A stretch of 64,000 bases of DNA from positions 175,567 to 239,566 of the forward strand of contig CAZCQH010000001.1 in the NCBI GenBank assembly GCA_964500805.1, given 5' to 3'. The stretch is from Ga0077555 sp964500805. Lineage in GTDB: Bacteria > Pseudomonadota > Alphaproteobacteria > Rhizobiales > Hyphomicrobiaceae. Shown one piece after another: positions 7,672-17,072 of the stretch (its first letter is position 1; the number at the start of each line of letters is the position of its first letter). The notes beneath the pieces were generated by a model. It saw only the letters and a list, made by a program, of their open reading frames with translations. It ran no database searches and was not told where the DNA came from. Both the position numbers and the translations under genes were made by a program.

Positions 7672-8151
7672 ATGACGTATTTCTCGCGCCGCGCCCTCGC
7701 GGCTGCCGCCGGCATTTGCTTGCCTCTCGTCACCCTCGGCTCCGCACACGCGTGCCTGCCGAGCGACCTGCAGAACCGCCTGTCGCAAATCCGAAGCAAT
7801 TTCGGCGCGATCCAAGTGATCTCGACCCACCGTCCTGGAGCCACCATCGCCGGCACTGGCAAGCCCAGCTACCACCGCTGGTGCCGCGCCGTCGACTTCA
7901 GGCCGCCACCAGGCAAGTACGCCGCGGTCGTCGCGTGGCTGAACGCCAACCACAACGGTGGCGTCGGAACCTACAGCACCGGACACATCCACATCGACAA
8001 CGGCCCCTATGTCCGCTTCAGCCGCGGCTGGAGCGGCGGTAGCGTGACCGTCGCATCGAGCTCGGGTCGTGTCGGCCGGCCGCGCGGCTCGTCATCGGCG
8101 CGTCGCAGCTCCGAAGGCGATTGGACCGTGCGCACGGCCGGATCGCAGTAA
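7672..8151 (+). CDS. Exported M15A-like (YcbK/DUF882-type) peptidase domain protein
   Basis: A 159-residue secreted protein. The N terminus (SRRAL, hydrophobic core, then SAHA) is a signal peptide, possibly Tat-type. The mature part has the M15A zinc-peptidase signature: STHRPG, then SYHRWCRAVDFR with the His and Asp ligands, and GGVGTYSTGHIHIDNG with the final HxH. This fold cleaves D-Ala-D-Ala-type cross-links or stems in peptidoglycan. The tail is Ser/Arg/Gly-rich and looks disordered. GGGGGAA stands 8 bp upstream of the ATG. Peptidoglycan trimming in the periplasm is likely; the exact bond is unknown. Confidence 0.85.
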   Translation: MTYFSRRALAAAAGICLPLVTLGSAHACLPSDLQNRLSQIRSNFGAIQVISTHRPGATIAGTGKPSYHRWCRAVDFRPPPGKYAAVVAWLNANHNGGVGTYSTGHIHIDNGPYVRFSRGWSGGSVTVASSSGRVGRPRGSSSARRSSEGDWTVRTAGSQ

Positions 8152-8217
8152 GGCGATCTTCAAATCACGTCATTCGGCGCCTCGACCATGGCCATGGTCG
8201 AGGTCGCCGGTGACAGC

Positions 8218-9489
8218 TCAGGCTTTCGCCCAGCTCGCGGGATCGATCACCGTTGCTGTCGGGATCGGAACGATGAACTTGGCCCCCCATTTGGCCACGT
8301 GACGCATCTGCCCGACAATCTCCGACTTGAGGTTCCACGGCAGGATCAGAATGAGATCGGGCCTCGCCGCGTCGATCGCCTCCACAGGCAAAATCGGAAT
8401 TCGCATGCCCGGCGTGTACCGGCCGTGCTTGTAGGGGTTGCGATCGACCGTGAAGTCCAGGAAGTCTGGGCCAATCCCGCAGTAGTTGAGCAGCGTGTTG
8501 CCTTTGCCCGGCGCCCCATAGCCGCAGATGCGCTTGCCCTCGTTCTTCGCCGCAATGAGGAATGAGAGCAGCGCACGCTTGGTCTGCTGCACCTGCTGCT
8601 GGAAGCCCTGATAGCCCGCAAGGCTGCGATAGCCGAGCGCCTCCTCCCGTTCCAGCAGCCACCGCACGCTGTCCTTCACGGAATGCGACGACCCGGCCGG
8701 CGCCAAATAGATGCGCAGCGACCCGCCATGGGTCGACAGTTCCTCCACATCGAAAAGCATCAGATCGTGCATCCGGGCCAACCGCTCGATCACCACGGCG
8801 GAGAGATACGAGAAGTGCTCGTGATAGATTGTGTCGAACTGGTTTTCCGCGATCAGCCGCTCGAGATGGGGGAACTCGAACGTCGCCACACCTTCGGGCT
8901 TCAAGAGGTGGCGCACCCCGCCGACGAAGTCGTTGATATCCGGGACGTGTGCCAGCACGTTGTTGCCGATGATGAGATCGGCGCGCCGCCCCTCCGCAGC
9001 CAGATTTTGCGCCAGCGCCCGGCCGAAGAAGCCGACATGCACCGGCAGCCCCTTGTCCTGCGTCGCCTTGGCGACGTTCGCAGCCGGCTCGATCCCCAGC
9101 ACCGGCACCCCCAATGCGGGAAAATGCTGCAGAAGGTAGCCGTCATTGCACGCGATCTCGATCGCCAGACTGTGTGGGCCCAGCCCCAAACGCCGCGTGA
9201 TCATCTCGCAGTAGGCTTTGGCGTGGGCGACCCATGAGGTCGAGTACGAGGAGAAATACGCGTAATCGTCGAAGATCTGCGCGGGGCTCACATACGCGCG
9301 CAATTGCACGAGAAAGCAACTCTCGCACACCAGCACGTGCAGCGGATAGAAGGCTTCCATGCTGTCGATCTGATCGGCGCGCACGAAGCTCTCGCACAGC
9401 GGCGACATCCCGAGGTCGACGAAAGTGTGGCGGAGACTCGCACCGCAGAGCCGGCATTGCGGAGCTGCCGTCGCTTCTTGTGCTGTCAT
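8218..9489 (-). CDS. Class I SAM C-methyltransferase (NDP-sugar type)
   Basis: A 423-residue methyltransferase of the TylC3-like family, which adds a methyl group to a carbon of an NDP-4-keto-deoxysugar. The N terminus has a zinc-binding set (CRLCG near residue 12, then CESC), the middle has the SAM fold (AIEIACNDGYLL, GIEPA, IIGNNVLAHVPD), and IYHEHFSY carries the histidine pair thought to act as the base. The C-terminal domain (ICGYGAPGKGNTLLN) is the second Rossmann-like unit of this family. GGAGGGCAG precedes the ATG at 9489. It lies 115 bp downstream of an NDP-sugar epimerase-type gene on the same strand, so together they probably make a branched deoxysugar for surface polysaccharide. 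Confidence 0.87.
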   Translation of the reverse strand: MTAQEATAAPQCRLCGASLRHTFVDLGMSPLCESFVRADQIDSMEAFYPLHVLVCESCFLVQLRAYVSPAQIFDDYAYFSSYSTSWVAHAKAYCEMITRRLGLGPHSLAIEIACNDGYLLQHFPALGVPVLGIEPAANVAKATQDKGLPVHVGFFGRALAQNLAAEGRRADLIIGNNVLAHVPDINDFVGGVRHLLKPEGVATFEFPHLERLIAENQFDTIYHEHFSYLSAVVIERLARMHDLMLFDVEELSTHGGSLRIYLAPAGSSHSVKDSVRWLLEREEALGYRSLAGYQGFQQQVQQTKRALLSFLIAAKNEGKRICGYGAPGKGNTLLNYCGIGPDFLDFTVDRNPYKHGRYTPGMRIPILPVEAIDAARPDLILILPWNLKSEIVGQMRHVAKWGAKFIVPIPTATVIDPASWAKA

Positions 9490-9604
9490 CACTGCCCTCC
9501 AATCGCCACCAGCCGCAGCACGGCGCCCGTCGCTCGCCCGGCGATAACGCTCACGAAGGGCGCCGTTTCCATCATGAACCCCGGTTGATGGAAATCGAGC
9601 GCGC

Positions 9605-10573
9605 CTATGGCGCGAGGACGGCGCGGATGCCCTCGACCGTACGCCGCAAGCCGTCGCTGAGAGCAACCCGCGACCGCCAGCCGAGCGCGGCGGCCGTGGC
9701 CTCGACATCGGCCACGCGCTCCTGCTCCATCGGCCGGTCCGGAACCGCACCGAAATGTGGCTGAATGCCGTTGCCGACGATCCGCGCCAGCTCCTCGACG
9801 ATCTCGCGGATGGAAGTCAGCCGGCCCGTCCCGACATCGAAGGTGCGCCCTTCGGTGCCGGGCGTCACGGCCGCAGCGATGTAGGCATCGACAACGTCAT
9901 CGATGAAGATCCAATCCCCGCGCGTGCGGCCGCTGGTCAACTGCGGGGATGCGAAGCGCAGCAGATCGCGTACCGTCGATGGGATGAGCTTGCCCGCCGC
10001 TTGCGTCGGGCCGTAGGTCATGAACGTGCGCATGTTCACCACCGGCGTGCCATAGAGCGCGTGGAACATTCGACCGTAGACCGAGCCTACCCATTTGCCG
10101 GCAGCATAGGGAGATCCCGGCACCGGCTCGCACGCGGGATCGGGGATCGGCTCCGTGAGCGAGCCGGCGATGAGGATACGCCGCGCGCCGGTCGCGCTCG
10201 CCGCCATCAGGACATTGATACTCGCAGTGCCGTGCGAATGAAACTGCTCGACGACAAGCTTCATGTCCGAGCTGGCGCCCGTCGCACCGGACATGTGGAA
10301 CACGTAGTCCGGCTCGATCTGACCGAACAGCGCATCCACATCCCTGGTATCCATGAGCGAGGATCGCCACCACCTGGCGCCGTTCAGCCGCGCGGGCTGC
10401 TCGAACCGTGATGTTGCATGCACCTCGACCCCCAGCCCAGAGAGCCGACGGCACAACGCACCGCCGAGAAAGCCGTTGCCGCCCGTGACGAGAGCCCGCG
10501 CTCCAGCCAAAATCGCCAGCCGATCGGAGCCTGCCAGCGTGCTTTGAGCTGACACGTGTGGGTCGGTCGCCAT
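9605..10573 (-). CDS. NAD-dependent epimerase/dehydratase (extended SDR)
   Basis: A 322-residue extended SDR acting on nucleotide-sugar. The NAD motif GGNGFLG is near residue 32, the catalytic Ser lies in IAGSLTE, and the active-site Tyr/Lys in SPYAAGKW. The FIDDVVDAY and DVGTGRLTS segments are typical of GDP/UDP-sugar epimerases and reductases. Whether it epimerises, dehydrates or reduces is not decidable from the sequence. The ATG at 10573 is chosen because the upstream residues lack homology. It is read toward the C-methyltransferase gene and is divergent from the DUF4910 gene, so the shared 200-bp interval should carry both promoters. Confidence 0.87.
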   Translation of the reverse strand: MATDPHVSAQSTLAGSDRLAILAGARALVTGGNGFLGGALCRRLSGLGVEVHATSRFEQPARLNGARWWRSSLMDTRDVDALFGQIEPDYVFHMSGATGASSDMKLVVEQFHSHGTASINVLMAASATGARRILIAGSLTEPIPDPACEPVPGSPYAAGKWVGSVYGRMFHALYGTPVVNMRTFMTYGPTQAAGKLIPSTVRDLLRFASPQLTSGRTRGDWIFIDDVVDAYIAAAVTPGTEGRTFDVGTGRLTSIREIVEELARIVGNGIQPHFGAVPDRPMEQERVADVEATAAALGWRSRVALSDGLRRTVEGIRAVLAP

Positions 10574-10774
10574 GGATTGCCCAATCTTTCTTGGCTCCGT
10601 TACGCCAGCTAAGAATACCTGCTGTCGTAGTCGGCAGTAATCGGTGCACGCATTGGCCGCCTGCGCATCACGCGTCTCGCGCCGATCGCCGCACCGCTTG
10701 GTCCAATCTGGTCTAATCTGCGTTGTCCACACGCACACCACCGCGACCCAGGCGATGATCGAGCGAAGTTGACG

Positions 10775-12100
10775 ATGAACGACCCTTCACCTCTTGCCGA
10801 GCTGCTGGCTGACCTTTCCGGCATCGGCGAGGACATTCACCGGCTGGCGGGAGCAATCTTCCCGATCTGCCGCAGCATCACGGGCAACGGCGTGCGCCGG
10901 ACGCTCGCCATCCTGGCGCAGCACGTGGCCATCGAGCGGCACGAGGTTGCAACGGGCACCCAGGTGTTCGACTGGGAGGTCCCGAAGGAGTGGAATATCG
11001 CCGACGCCTGGATCAAGGATGCGCATGGCAATCGCATGGTCGATTTCCAGCGCTCGAACCTGCACGTGATGAGCTACAGCACGCCGGTTCGGCGCACTAT
11101 GACCTTCGATGAGCTGAAGCCGCACCTCTTCACGCTGCCCCTTCAACCCGGCCTGATCCCCTATCGTACGTCCTACTATGCGGAGCGTTGGGGCTTCTGC
11201 CTCACGCACGATCAGCTCGCCGTGCTGGCGCGGCACCAGGGCGCGCTCGACGTCTGCATCGACTCGGATCTGCAACCGGGATCGCTGACCTATGGCGAGC
11301 ATCTGCATCGCGGCGAGAGCAGCGACGAGGTGATCCTTTCCGCCCACATCTGTCATCCGTCGCTCGCCAACGACAATTGCTCCGGCCTCGCATTGCTGAC
11401 GCTGCTCGCGAAGGCCTTGCAAGGCCGGAAGACGCGGCTCAGCTACCGCTTTCTGTTTGTTCCGGGCACCATCGGATCGCTAGCCTGGCTGGCGGCGAAC
11501 GAGGCGCACGTCGGACGCATCAAGCATGGCCTCGTCCTCTCGTGTGTCGGCGACGGCGGCGGTCCGACCTATAAGCGCAGCCGCCGCGGTGACGCCCTGA
11601 TCGACCGCGCAATGGCACACGTTTTGAAAGCCAGCGCCACACCGCCGAAGCTGCTGGACTTCTCACCATACGGTTATGACGAGCGGCAATTCTGCTCACC
11701 TGGTTTCAATCTGCCAGTTGGCTTGTTCCAGCGCAGTCAGTTCGCGACGTTTCCCGAGTATCACACGTCAGCCGACACCATGGACTTCATCAAGCCCGAG
11801 CATCTCGAAGCCTCATTCCGATGGGTCGTCGCGGCACTCGACATCCTGGAGCGCGACCGGCGTTTCATCAATCTGTCGCCCAAAGGCGAGCCGCAGCTCG
11901 GAAAGCGTGGTCTCTACGCTTCGGTCGGCGGCGACCGCGACACCTACACGACCAACATGGCAACGCTCTGGGTACTCAATCTCTCGGATGGCGAGTGGTC
12001 GCTGCTCGACATCGCCGAGCGCGCGGGCATGCCATTCCGCGAAGTCGCCGATGCCGCCGCGAGGCTGAAGAGCGCGGGACTACTTGAGCCGGCGGATTGA
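10775..12100 (+). CDS. DUF4910 (aminopeptidase-like) domain protein
   Basis: A 441-residue protein of the DUF4910/DUF2172 type: a zinc aminopeptidase fold of the M28 clan with a C-terminal winged-helix-like end. The opening IFPICRSITGNGVRRTL is characteristic. Metal ligands are likely in SAHICHPSLANDN and, later, in FPEYHTSADTMDF. The final 70 residues (WVLNLSDGEWSLLDIAERAG onwards) resemble an HTH domain. Members are often found in polysaccharide and deoxysugar clusters, as here, beside a C-methyltransferase and an epimerase. No signal peptide is visible. Whether it hydrolyses peptides or modifies an amino-sugar is unknown. An ATG two codons earlier (10769) is equally possible. Confidence 0.82.
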   Translation: MNDPSPLAELLADLSGIGEDIHRLAGAIFPICRSITGNGVRRTLAILAQHVAIERHEVATGTQVFDWEVPKEWNIADAWIKDAHGNRMVDFQRSNLHVMSYSTPVRRTMTFDELKPHLFTLPLQPGLIPYRTSYYAERWGFCLTHDQLAVLARHQGALDVCIDSDLQPGSLTYGEHLHRGESSDEVILSAHICHPSLANDNCSGLALLTLLAKALQGRKTRLSYRFLFVPGTIGSLAWLAANEAHVGRIKHGLVLSCVGDGGGPTYKRSRRGDALIDRAMAHVLKASATPPKLLDFSPYGYDERQFCSPGFNLPVGLFQRSQFATFPEYHTSADTMDFIKPEHLEASFRWVVAALDILERDRRFINLSPKGEPQLGKRGLYASVGGDRDTYTTNMATLWVLNLSDGEWSLLDIAERAGMPFREVADAAARLKSAGLLEPAD

Positions 12101-12313
12101 GGGAAAAAATTGATCGCCGTCCCCGACGAGGAGCCGCCCATCGCGGCGAGGCGATCCGGAAACCAGCGACAAAATACGTGCGGAGCACTCGCGCTATGGC
12201 CGAAACTTGGAACCGAATTGCATAAGCTATATGTCCTTCGGCCAAGCCTTACCCTGAGACCCCGATCTCGCTCGCCGCACTTACAAAGTCCGGGATGATG
12301 CGTTCGCGTATCG

Positions 12314-13489
12314 TCACCACGCCAGCTCCAAGATCTCCCGCACGTCCTTTTCGCTCGAAATCTTGCGCGGGTTGATCTGCACCGGCTTGTACGTCAGCGC
12401 GCGCTTGGCGATCTCGTCGAGGTTCTCGCGCTTGATGCCGACATCGCGCAGCGTGGTCGGCTGATCGAGCCGCGCGACGAGCTCCTTCACCAGCTCGCCC
12501 GCAGGCCGGCCCGGCGCACCCATCGCCTCCGACAGCGCCTTCTGCCGCTCGCCGTTGACAGCCGAGTTCCAGGTCAGCACGGCCGGCAGCATCACACACG
12601 ACGTGTGCCCATGCGGCACGCCGAACGTGGCGCCGAGCGCATAGCCGATGCCGTGGCTGGCGCCCATCTGCACGCCCGCCTGAGATGGCGCGATTGCCTG
12701 CCACATGCCGAACTGAGCTTCCATGCGCGCATCGAGATCGGTGGGATCGTCCTTCATCTTCGGCATCGAGCGATGCAACAAGCGCAATCCCCGCAGCGAC
12801 TGCGGCTCGGTGGCCAGATTGGCGCGCGGGTTGCAGTAGCCTTCGCAAGCATGATCGACGGCCCGGATTCCGGTGGCAAACAGCAGCCACAGCGGCGTGT
12901 CGAGCGTCGCGCGCGGATCGAGGATTACCGTGCGCGGCGTCATCAGCGGATGGATGAACGACTGCTTGGAGTTCGTCGCCGAGAGCGTGACGCCGGCGGT
13001 GCCCTTGTACTCGGACGCCGACAGTGTCGTGGAGATCGCGATCATGCGAATGGGATCGGCGGAGGGCACGATCGGCCGCCCCTCCGCACCGTCGATGCCC
13101 GCGCGGTAGGGCTCCATCGAGTCAATGGTGTCGAGCCCCATCCAGATGCACATCAACATGGCCTTGGTGGCATCGATCACCGAGCCGCCGCCGATCGCCA
13201 CCAGCAGGTCCGCCTTGGCCGCACGCGCCGCGTTAGCGCCCGCGATCACGTCCTCGCGCGGCGAATGCGCTGAGATCCGCGAATAAGTACCGACATGCTT
13301 CGCGCCCAGCGCCTTGATCGCCCGCTGCAGCGGTCCGTTCTCGAGCTGCGACAGCGACCGCGTCGACGTGACGAAAACGCGTTCGGCGCCCATGCGGTCG
13401 GCCTCCGCGACCAGCGCCTCCTCCAGCGGCGTGCCGAAGATGATCTGGTCCATGGGCTGGACGGTGAAGCGACCGGGGGTGATGGGCAT
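12314..13489 (-). CDS. Iron-containing alcohol dehydrogenase family protein
   Basis: A group III (iron-dependent) alcohol dehydrogenase of 391 residues. It has the NAD-binding IGGGSVIDATKA motif near residues 97-108, the STTLSASEY stretch, and metal ligands in DHACEG and in SHGIGYALG...VPHGHTS. The same family includes maleylacetate reductases and 1,3-propanediol-type dehydrogenases; the HSPRED segment and overall length leave both open. GAGAGG stands just upstream of the ATG at 13489. It is divergent from the DUF1232 gene and shares no operon. Cytoplasmic. Confidence 0.87.
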   Translation of the reverse strand: MPITPGRFTVQPMDQIIFGTPLEEALVAEADRMGAERVFVTSTRSLSQLENGPLQRAIKALGAKHVGTYSRISAHSPREDVIAGANAARAAKADLLVAIGGGSVIDATKAMLMCIWMGLDTIDSMEPYRAGIDGAEGRPIVPSADPIRMIAISTTLSASEYKGTAGVTLSATNSKQSFIHPLMTPRTVILDPRATLDTPLWLLFATGIRAVDHACEGYCNPRANLATEPQSLRGLRLLHRSMPKMKDDPTDLDARMEAQFGMWQAIAPSQAGVQMGASHGIGYALGATFGVPHGHTSCVMLPAVLTWNSAVNGERQKALSEAMGAPGRPAGELVKELVARLDQPTTLRDVGIKRENLDEIAKRALTYKPVQINPRKISSEKDVREILELAW

Positions 13490-13611
13490 GGGCCTCTCGC
13501 GAGGTGAGGACAACTCCAAGTAGTGTCACCCAGTGTCACGCGTGGCTGCAAGCGATATTACTGGCGAACGTCTGCTCAGTCGAACAAGGCCTCGGAGTGA
13601 CCAGCGAATCG

Positions 13612-13995
13612 ATGGCGATTCTCGAACGTGCCAAAGCATGGGCCCGCCGGATCAAGGCCGATGTCGCGGCACTGGCGATTGCGGCGCGCGATCCGCGCAC
13701 GCCTTGGATCGCCAAAGCACTCGCCGTCGCCATCGTCGCTTATGCGCTGAGCCCCATCGATCTGATCCCCGACTTCGTGCCGATCCTCGGCTATCTCGAC
13801 GATCTCATCCTGCTGCCGGCCGGGATTCTCCTGGTGATCCGGCTGATACCCGCAACGCTGATGCAGGAGTTTCGCGCTGCAGCGAATGAACAAGGCCGCC
13901 TGCCGAGGAGCCGCGCCGGCGTGCTCATTGTCATCGGCCTGTGGGTGATCGGATGCGCAGGCCTCGCCTGGTTGATCCTGCGCCGCGTACATTGA
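13612..13995 (+). CDS. YkvA/DUF1232 family membrane protein
   Basis: A 127-residue protein with the DUF1232 core: WIAKALAVAIVAYALSPIDL, then IPDFVPILGYLDDL and a hydrophobic run, so two or three membrane segments are likely. A further hydrophobic helix (VLIVIGLWVIGCAGLAWLIL) ends the protein. The function of the family is not known. ATG 13612 is used, but a GTG five codons earlier (13597) is closer to the upstream CGGAG. It stands alone between two unrelated genes. Confidence 0.85.
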   Translation: MAILERAKAWARRIKADVAALAIAARDPRTPWIAKALAVAIVAYALSPIDLIPDFVPILGYLDDLILLPAGILLVIRLIPATLMQEFRAAANEQGRLPRSRAGVLIVIGLWVIGCAGLAWLILRRVH

Positions 13996-14138
13996 AACTA
14001 TGACGTCACGTCGTGAGCCAAGCGGTTGATGCATGCCGCTCGCGTCAGGACTGCTACCCAACTCTTGACTTGGCAGCGCCGGTGCCGTCCCTTTTCGGGC
14101 AATCGAGCGCATCGAATTCCTGAACCAGGAGCATTGTC

Positions 14139-15026
14139 ATGACGGCGACCGCCCAGAAAGCGAGCCTTGAGGTCAAAAAGCTCCACCCTTCGCTCGGCGC
14201 GGCGGTGAGCGGCGTCGACTTCAACCGGCCACTGCCGCCCGAGACCGTCGCGGCGATCAAGCAGGCCTGGGCCGAGCATCTGGTGCTCGTGTTTCCGGGC
14301 CAGCACATCACAGACGAGCAGCATGTCGCCGTGACCCGCTATTTCGGCGAGCCCGAGGTGTTCCACCAGAACATCATCAAGTCGAAGTTCGTGAAGGAGA
14401 TCTTCCGCGTCGCGAACACGGACGAGGACGGCAAGCTGATGGCACCCTCGCATCCGACCATGAAGCAGCTTTCGGGCGCGCGGCAGTGGCATACGGATTC
14501 GAGCTACCGCGAGCGGCCGTCGATCGGCTCCCTGCTGCACGGTATCGAGGTCTCGCGCACCGGCGGCATCACCTGCTTCACCAACATGTACGCCGTCTAC
14601 GAGGCGCTGCCGGAGCGACTGAAAGCGAAGATCAAGGGCCGCCGTGCACTGCACGACTTCGGCATGCTCTCCCGCGAGCTCGGCGCACGCGAGCCGACGG
14701 AAGCCGAGAAAAAGGCGATGCCCGCCGTCTGGCAGCCAATGGTGCGCAAGCACCCGGTGACCGGACGCACATCGCTCTTCATCAGCCCGATCTACAATGA
14801 AACGATCGAAGGTCTGCCCGATGCCGAGGCAAAAGCCGTAATTGCCGAGCTCACCGAAATCGCCGGTCAGAAGCAGTTCGTTTACGAGCACCGTTGGGAG
14901 ACCGACGACATCCTGATGTGGGACAACCGTTGCACCATGCACTACGTGACGCCGCACGATCCGATGGAGCGCCGCGTCATGCACCGCACCACAATTGCCG
15001 GCGATGCGCTGGTCGAGGCCGCGTGA
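14139..15026 (+). CDS. TauD/TfdA family Fe(II)/2-oxoglutarate dioxygenase
   Basis: A 295-residue dioxygenase. It would couple oxidation of 2-oxoglutarate to hydroxylation of a substrate such as a sulfonate, phenoxyacid or other small carboxylate. The iron triad is His118 and Asp120 in QWHTDSSY and the distal His268 in WDNRCTMHY. The RRVMHRTT segment just after it supplies the 2-oxoglutarate-binding arginine. The ATG has CCAGGAG upstream. The neighbours on either side give no substrate clue, and no transporter is adjacent. Substrate left open. Confidence 0.9.
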   Translation: MTATAQKASLEVKKLHPSLGAAVSGVDFNRPLPPETVAAIKQAWAEHLVLVFPGQHITDEQHVAVTRYFGEPEVFHQNIIKSKFVKEIFRVANTDEDGKLMAPSHPTMKQLSGARQWHTDSSYRERPSIGSLLHGIEVSRTGGITCFTNMYAVYEALPERLKAKIKGRRALHDFGMLSRELGAREPTEAEKKAMPAVWQPMVRKHPVTGRTSLFISPIYNETIEGLPDAEAKAVIAELTEIAGQKQFVYEHRWETDDILMWDNRCTMHYVTPHDPMERRVMHRTTIAGDALVEAA

Positions 15027-15241
15027 GGACGAGGCAGCCCAAAGCGACATGTTGGACGAAATGGACTTGATGGACTGAATGGACGGCAGCACTTATTTAG
15101 CTCGATCATGTGCAGGCTGTTCAAAGTCCATAGCATCCACCTCGTCCATCCAATTCCATCATCCCACTCCGTCCATCTCGCCCATTGCGAACATCCAAGG
15201 CCGAGGGCGCCCAGACGCCGCGCTGAGAACTAGGTGAAACC
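15027..15241. repeat. Degenerate ATGGAC/GTCCAT short repeats
   Basis: Between the dioxygenase and the oxidoreductase, TGGAC recurs four times at 9-10 bp spacing around 15052-15083. The complementary GTCCAT or near matches (CCACCTCGTCCATCCA, CCGTCCATC) fall around 15120-15185. The two clusters could pair into an imperfect stem. Single ATGGACT units also lie upstream of two other genes (near 4830 and 26110). Confidence 0.4.
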
Positions 15242-16225
15242 ATGCCGCTAACGTACGCCTTCCGCCTGCCACCGGGCCCGCAAGCCCTCGAGCACGCGAT
15301 TCTCGCCGAGAAGCTCGGCTATGAGCGGATCTGGTCGCCGGAGATCCCGGCGTTCGGCCATGACATCTGGGTGCATCTCGCGCGTATTGCCGATCGGACC
15401 AAGCGCATCGGCATCGGCCCAGCGGTGCTCACACCAAGCTTCCGGCATCCCATGGCTCAAGCATCCGCCATCGCGACACTCGAACACATCGCACCAGGAC
15501 GCGTGATGGCAACATTCGGCACCGGGTTCACCGGCCGCATCGCGATGGGACAAAAGCCGCTGACCTGGGAAGCAATGCGCACGCACTTCATGCAGGTCAA
15601 AGGCCTCCTGCGCGGCGACGTGGTCGACATCGAGGGCGGCAAGGCGCAAATCCTAGCCTCGCAAGGCCTGCTGCCCGACCGCCCGATCAAAACGCCGCTG
15701 CTGCTGGCTGCGCAAGGTCCCAAGGGCCGTGCCATCGCCAAGGAGATCGCCGACGGGCTGGTCGCGCTCGGCCTCCCCGGCCACGGCTTCAACCCGTGCC
15801 TGGTTTCGGTCAACGGCACCGTGCTAGACCCCGGGGAGACAGCAACAAGCCCGCGCGTGCGTGCCGCCGTCGCGCCCATCGTCGCCCTTGCTTATCACGG
15901 CGCGCTCGCTCGCGACCCCGAATCGGTGAAGCACCTTCCCAACGGCGAAGCCTGGCTCGCGAGCATCATGAAAGTGCCCGCAGAGATCCGTCACCTCGCC
16001 GCCAATAAGGGCCACAACTGGGACATCTCCAACGGCCACGACGAGTTGGTCGATACCAGCCTCGCCGAGAAGATGTCGTTCACCGGCACGCCCGAGGCGT
16101 TGCGCGCGCGGATCAAGAAGCTGGAAGAGGGTGGCGCCACCGGCATCATCTTCGGCACCAGCGGCACCGACGTCGAGCGCGAACTCCACGCCTTCGCTCG
16201 CCTGGTCGAGCTCAAGCCACGGTAA
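15242..16225 (+). CDS. LLM class flavin-dependent oxidoreductase
   Basis: A 327-residue luciferase-like monooxygenase fold protein that would use FMN or F420. The TIM-barrel hallmarks are present: YAFRLPPGPQALEHAILAE at the start, RIGIGPAVLTPSFRHP, then TFGTGFTGRIA and a C-terminal GTPEALRARIKKLEEGGATGIIFG. It is in the subfamily often annotated F420-dependent methylenetetrahydromethanopterin reductase-like, but in this organism FMN or F420 cannot be told apart. The ATG has AGGTG upstream. It is downstream of the TauD-type gene but separated by 215 bp of repeats, so co-transcription is uncertain. Confidence 0.85.
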   Translation: MPLTYAFRLPPGPQALEHAILAEKLGYERIWSPEIPAFGHDIWVHLARIADRTKRIGIGPAVLTPSFRHPMAQASAIATLEHIAPGRVMATFGTGFTGRIAMGQKPLTWEAMRTHFMQVKGLLRGDVVDIEGGKAQILASQGLLPDRPIKTPLLLAAQGPKGRAIAKEIADGLVALGLPGHGFNPCLVSVNGTVLDPGETATSPRVRAAVAPIVALAYHGALARDPESVKHLPNGEAWLASIMKVPAEIRHLAANKGHNWDISNGHDELVDTSLAEKMSFTGTPEALRARIKKLEEGGATGIIFGTSGTDVERELHAFARLVELKPR

Positions 16226-16748
16226 CGAACACACCACCGGCCGACGGCACGCGCCCCTACACACGCATGATAAAGGGCCACCGATCCACCGAACCGTTGG
16301 CCTTTTTGGGGGTGATCGATAACACCTGGGATCTTTTCGCCGATCGAGCACCGCGCGATGACGACGATCACGGCTCTTGCCCCTGCATCGCCGTGACAAG
16401 CCGACGAACTTACTGCAATGCGAGCAGGGCGCCGAACGTACCGGCAAACGCACTCCAGATCACCGCACTGGCCGCGCGGTCGGCACGCTTCGCCGCAGGA
16501 GAGGTTTCTTTCTGAGCTTCGGACATCGCTGAGACCCTCATCGCCTCGTTGGCACCCTCTGCCGCGACCCGGCGGGCTTTGTGCTCTACCGCCGGAGTCG
16601 CCGTGGGCTTGCTCGGAAAATGGCGCTCCGGCCGAGTGGTATCCAATTGAATCAAACACTGACGCTGATCGATGTGATCGAACCGCTCTGGCAATCGAGG
16701 ATCCGTACTCCAATTAAATTTCAGGGCAGCAATGTAATCGAGGCTTCG
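16226..16748. other. Intergenic stretch with one small candidate gene
   Basis: The stretch between the LLM gene and the small exported protein gene holds no large gene. A 38-codon minus-strand frame at 16410-16526 is listed separately. No repeat or RNA is recognised. Confidence 0.4.
16410..16526 (-). CDS. Candidate 38-residue membrane peptide
   Basis: The frame starts at ATG 16526, after GAGGG at a normal spacing, and reads MSEAQKETSPAAKRADRAAS then a hydrophobic helix (AVIWSAFAGTFGALLAL) to the stop. A basic head with one hydrophobic segment is typical of small membrane peptides. There is no homologue I recognise, and the frame opens further upstream without a better start. The evidence is only composition and the ribosome site. 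Confidence 0.35.
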   Translation of the reverse strand: MSEAQKETSPAAKRADRAASAVIWSAFAGTFGALLALQ

Positions 16749-17042
16749 ATGACCAAATCCCTGACGATCCTTTTGGTCTCAGCGGGCTTGGCAGCCACGC
16801 AGTCGAGCGCGGCGCTGGCGAGGGTCGTGTGCAAAGACGGCGTTGTTGCCTATCCAGGCAGCACGTCCTCCAAGAACCGGGCCACAGCCGAGGCGAGCGC
16901 GATCCGGGCATGGCAAGCAATCAGGGATACGCGACCGGCAGTCACCGCGAGGAGACCCGATCCGCGCGAGATCAAGTGTTTGCGAGACGGCAGCGGCGAA
17001 TGGCGATGTCACATTCGTGGCGGCAAGTGCGTAGCGGCTTGA
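16749..17042 (+). CDS. Small exported protein of unknown function
   Basis: A 97-residue protein with a clear N-terminal signal: MTKSLTILLVSAGLAATQ with cleavage near the following alanines. The mature part has three cysteines (in VVCKD, IKCLR and WRCHIR plus a last GGKCVAA), a basic middle and a DGSGEWRC segment. This looks like a small disulfide-containing periplasmic protein. No family is recognised. A longer frame continues 168 bp upstream, but the signal peptide fixes the ATG at 16749. Confidence 0.6.
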   Translation: MTKSLTILLVSAGLAATQSSAALARVVCKDGVVAYPGSTSSKNRATAEASAIRAWQAIRDTRPAVTARRPDPREIKCLRDGSGEWRCHIRGGKCVAA

Positions 17043-17072
17043 GCCGATAGCGCGCGAGCGAGCGCTTGCCGC

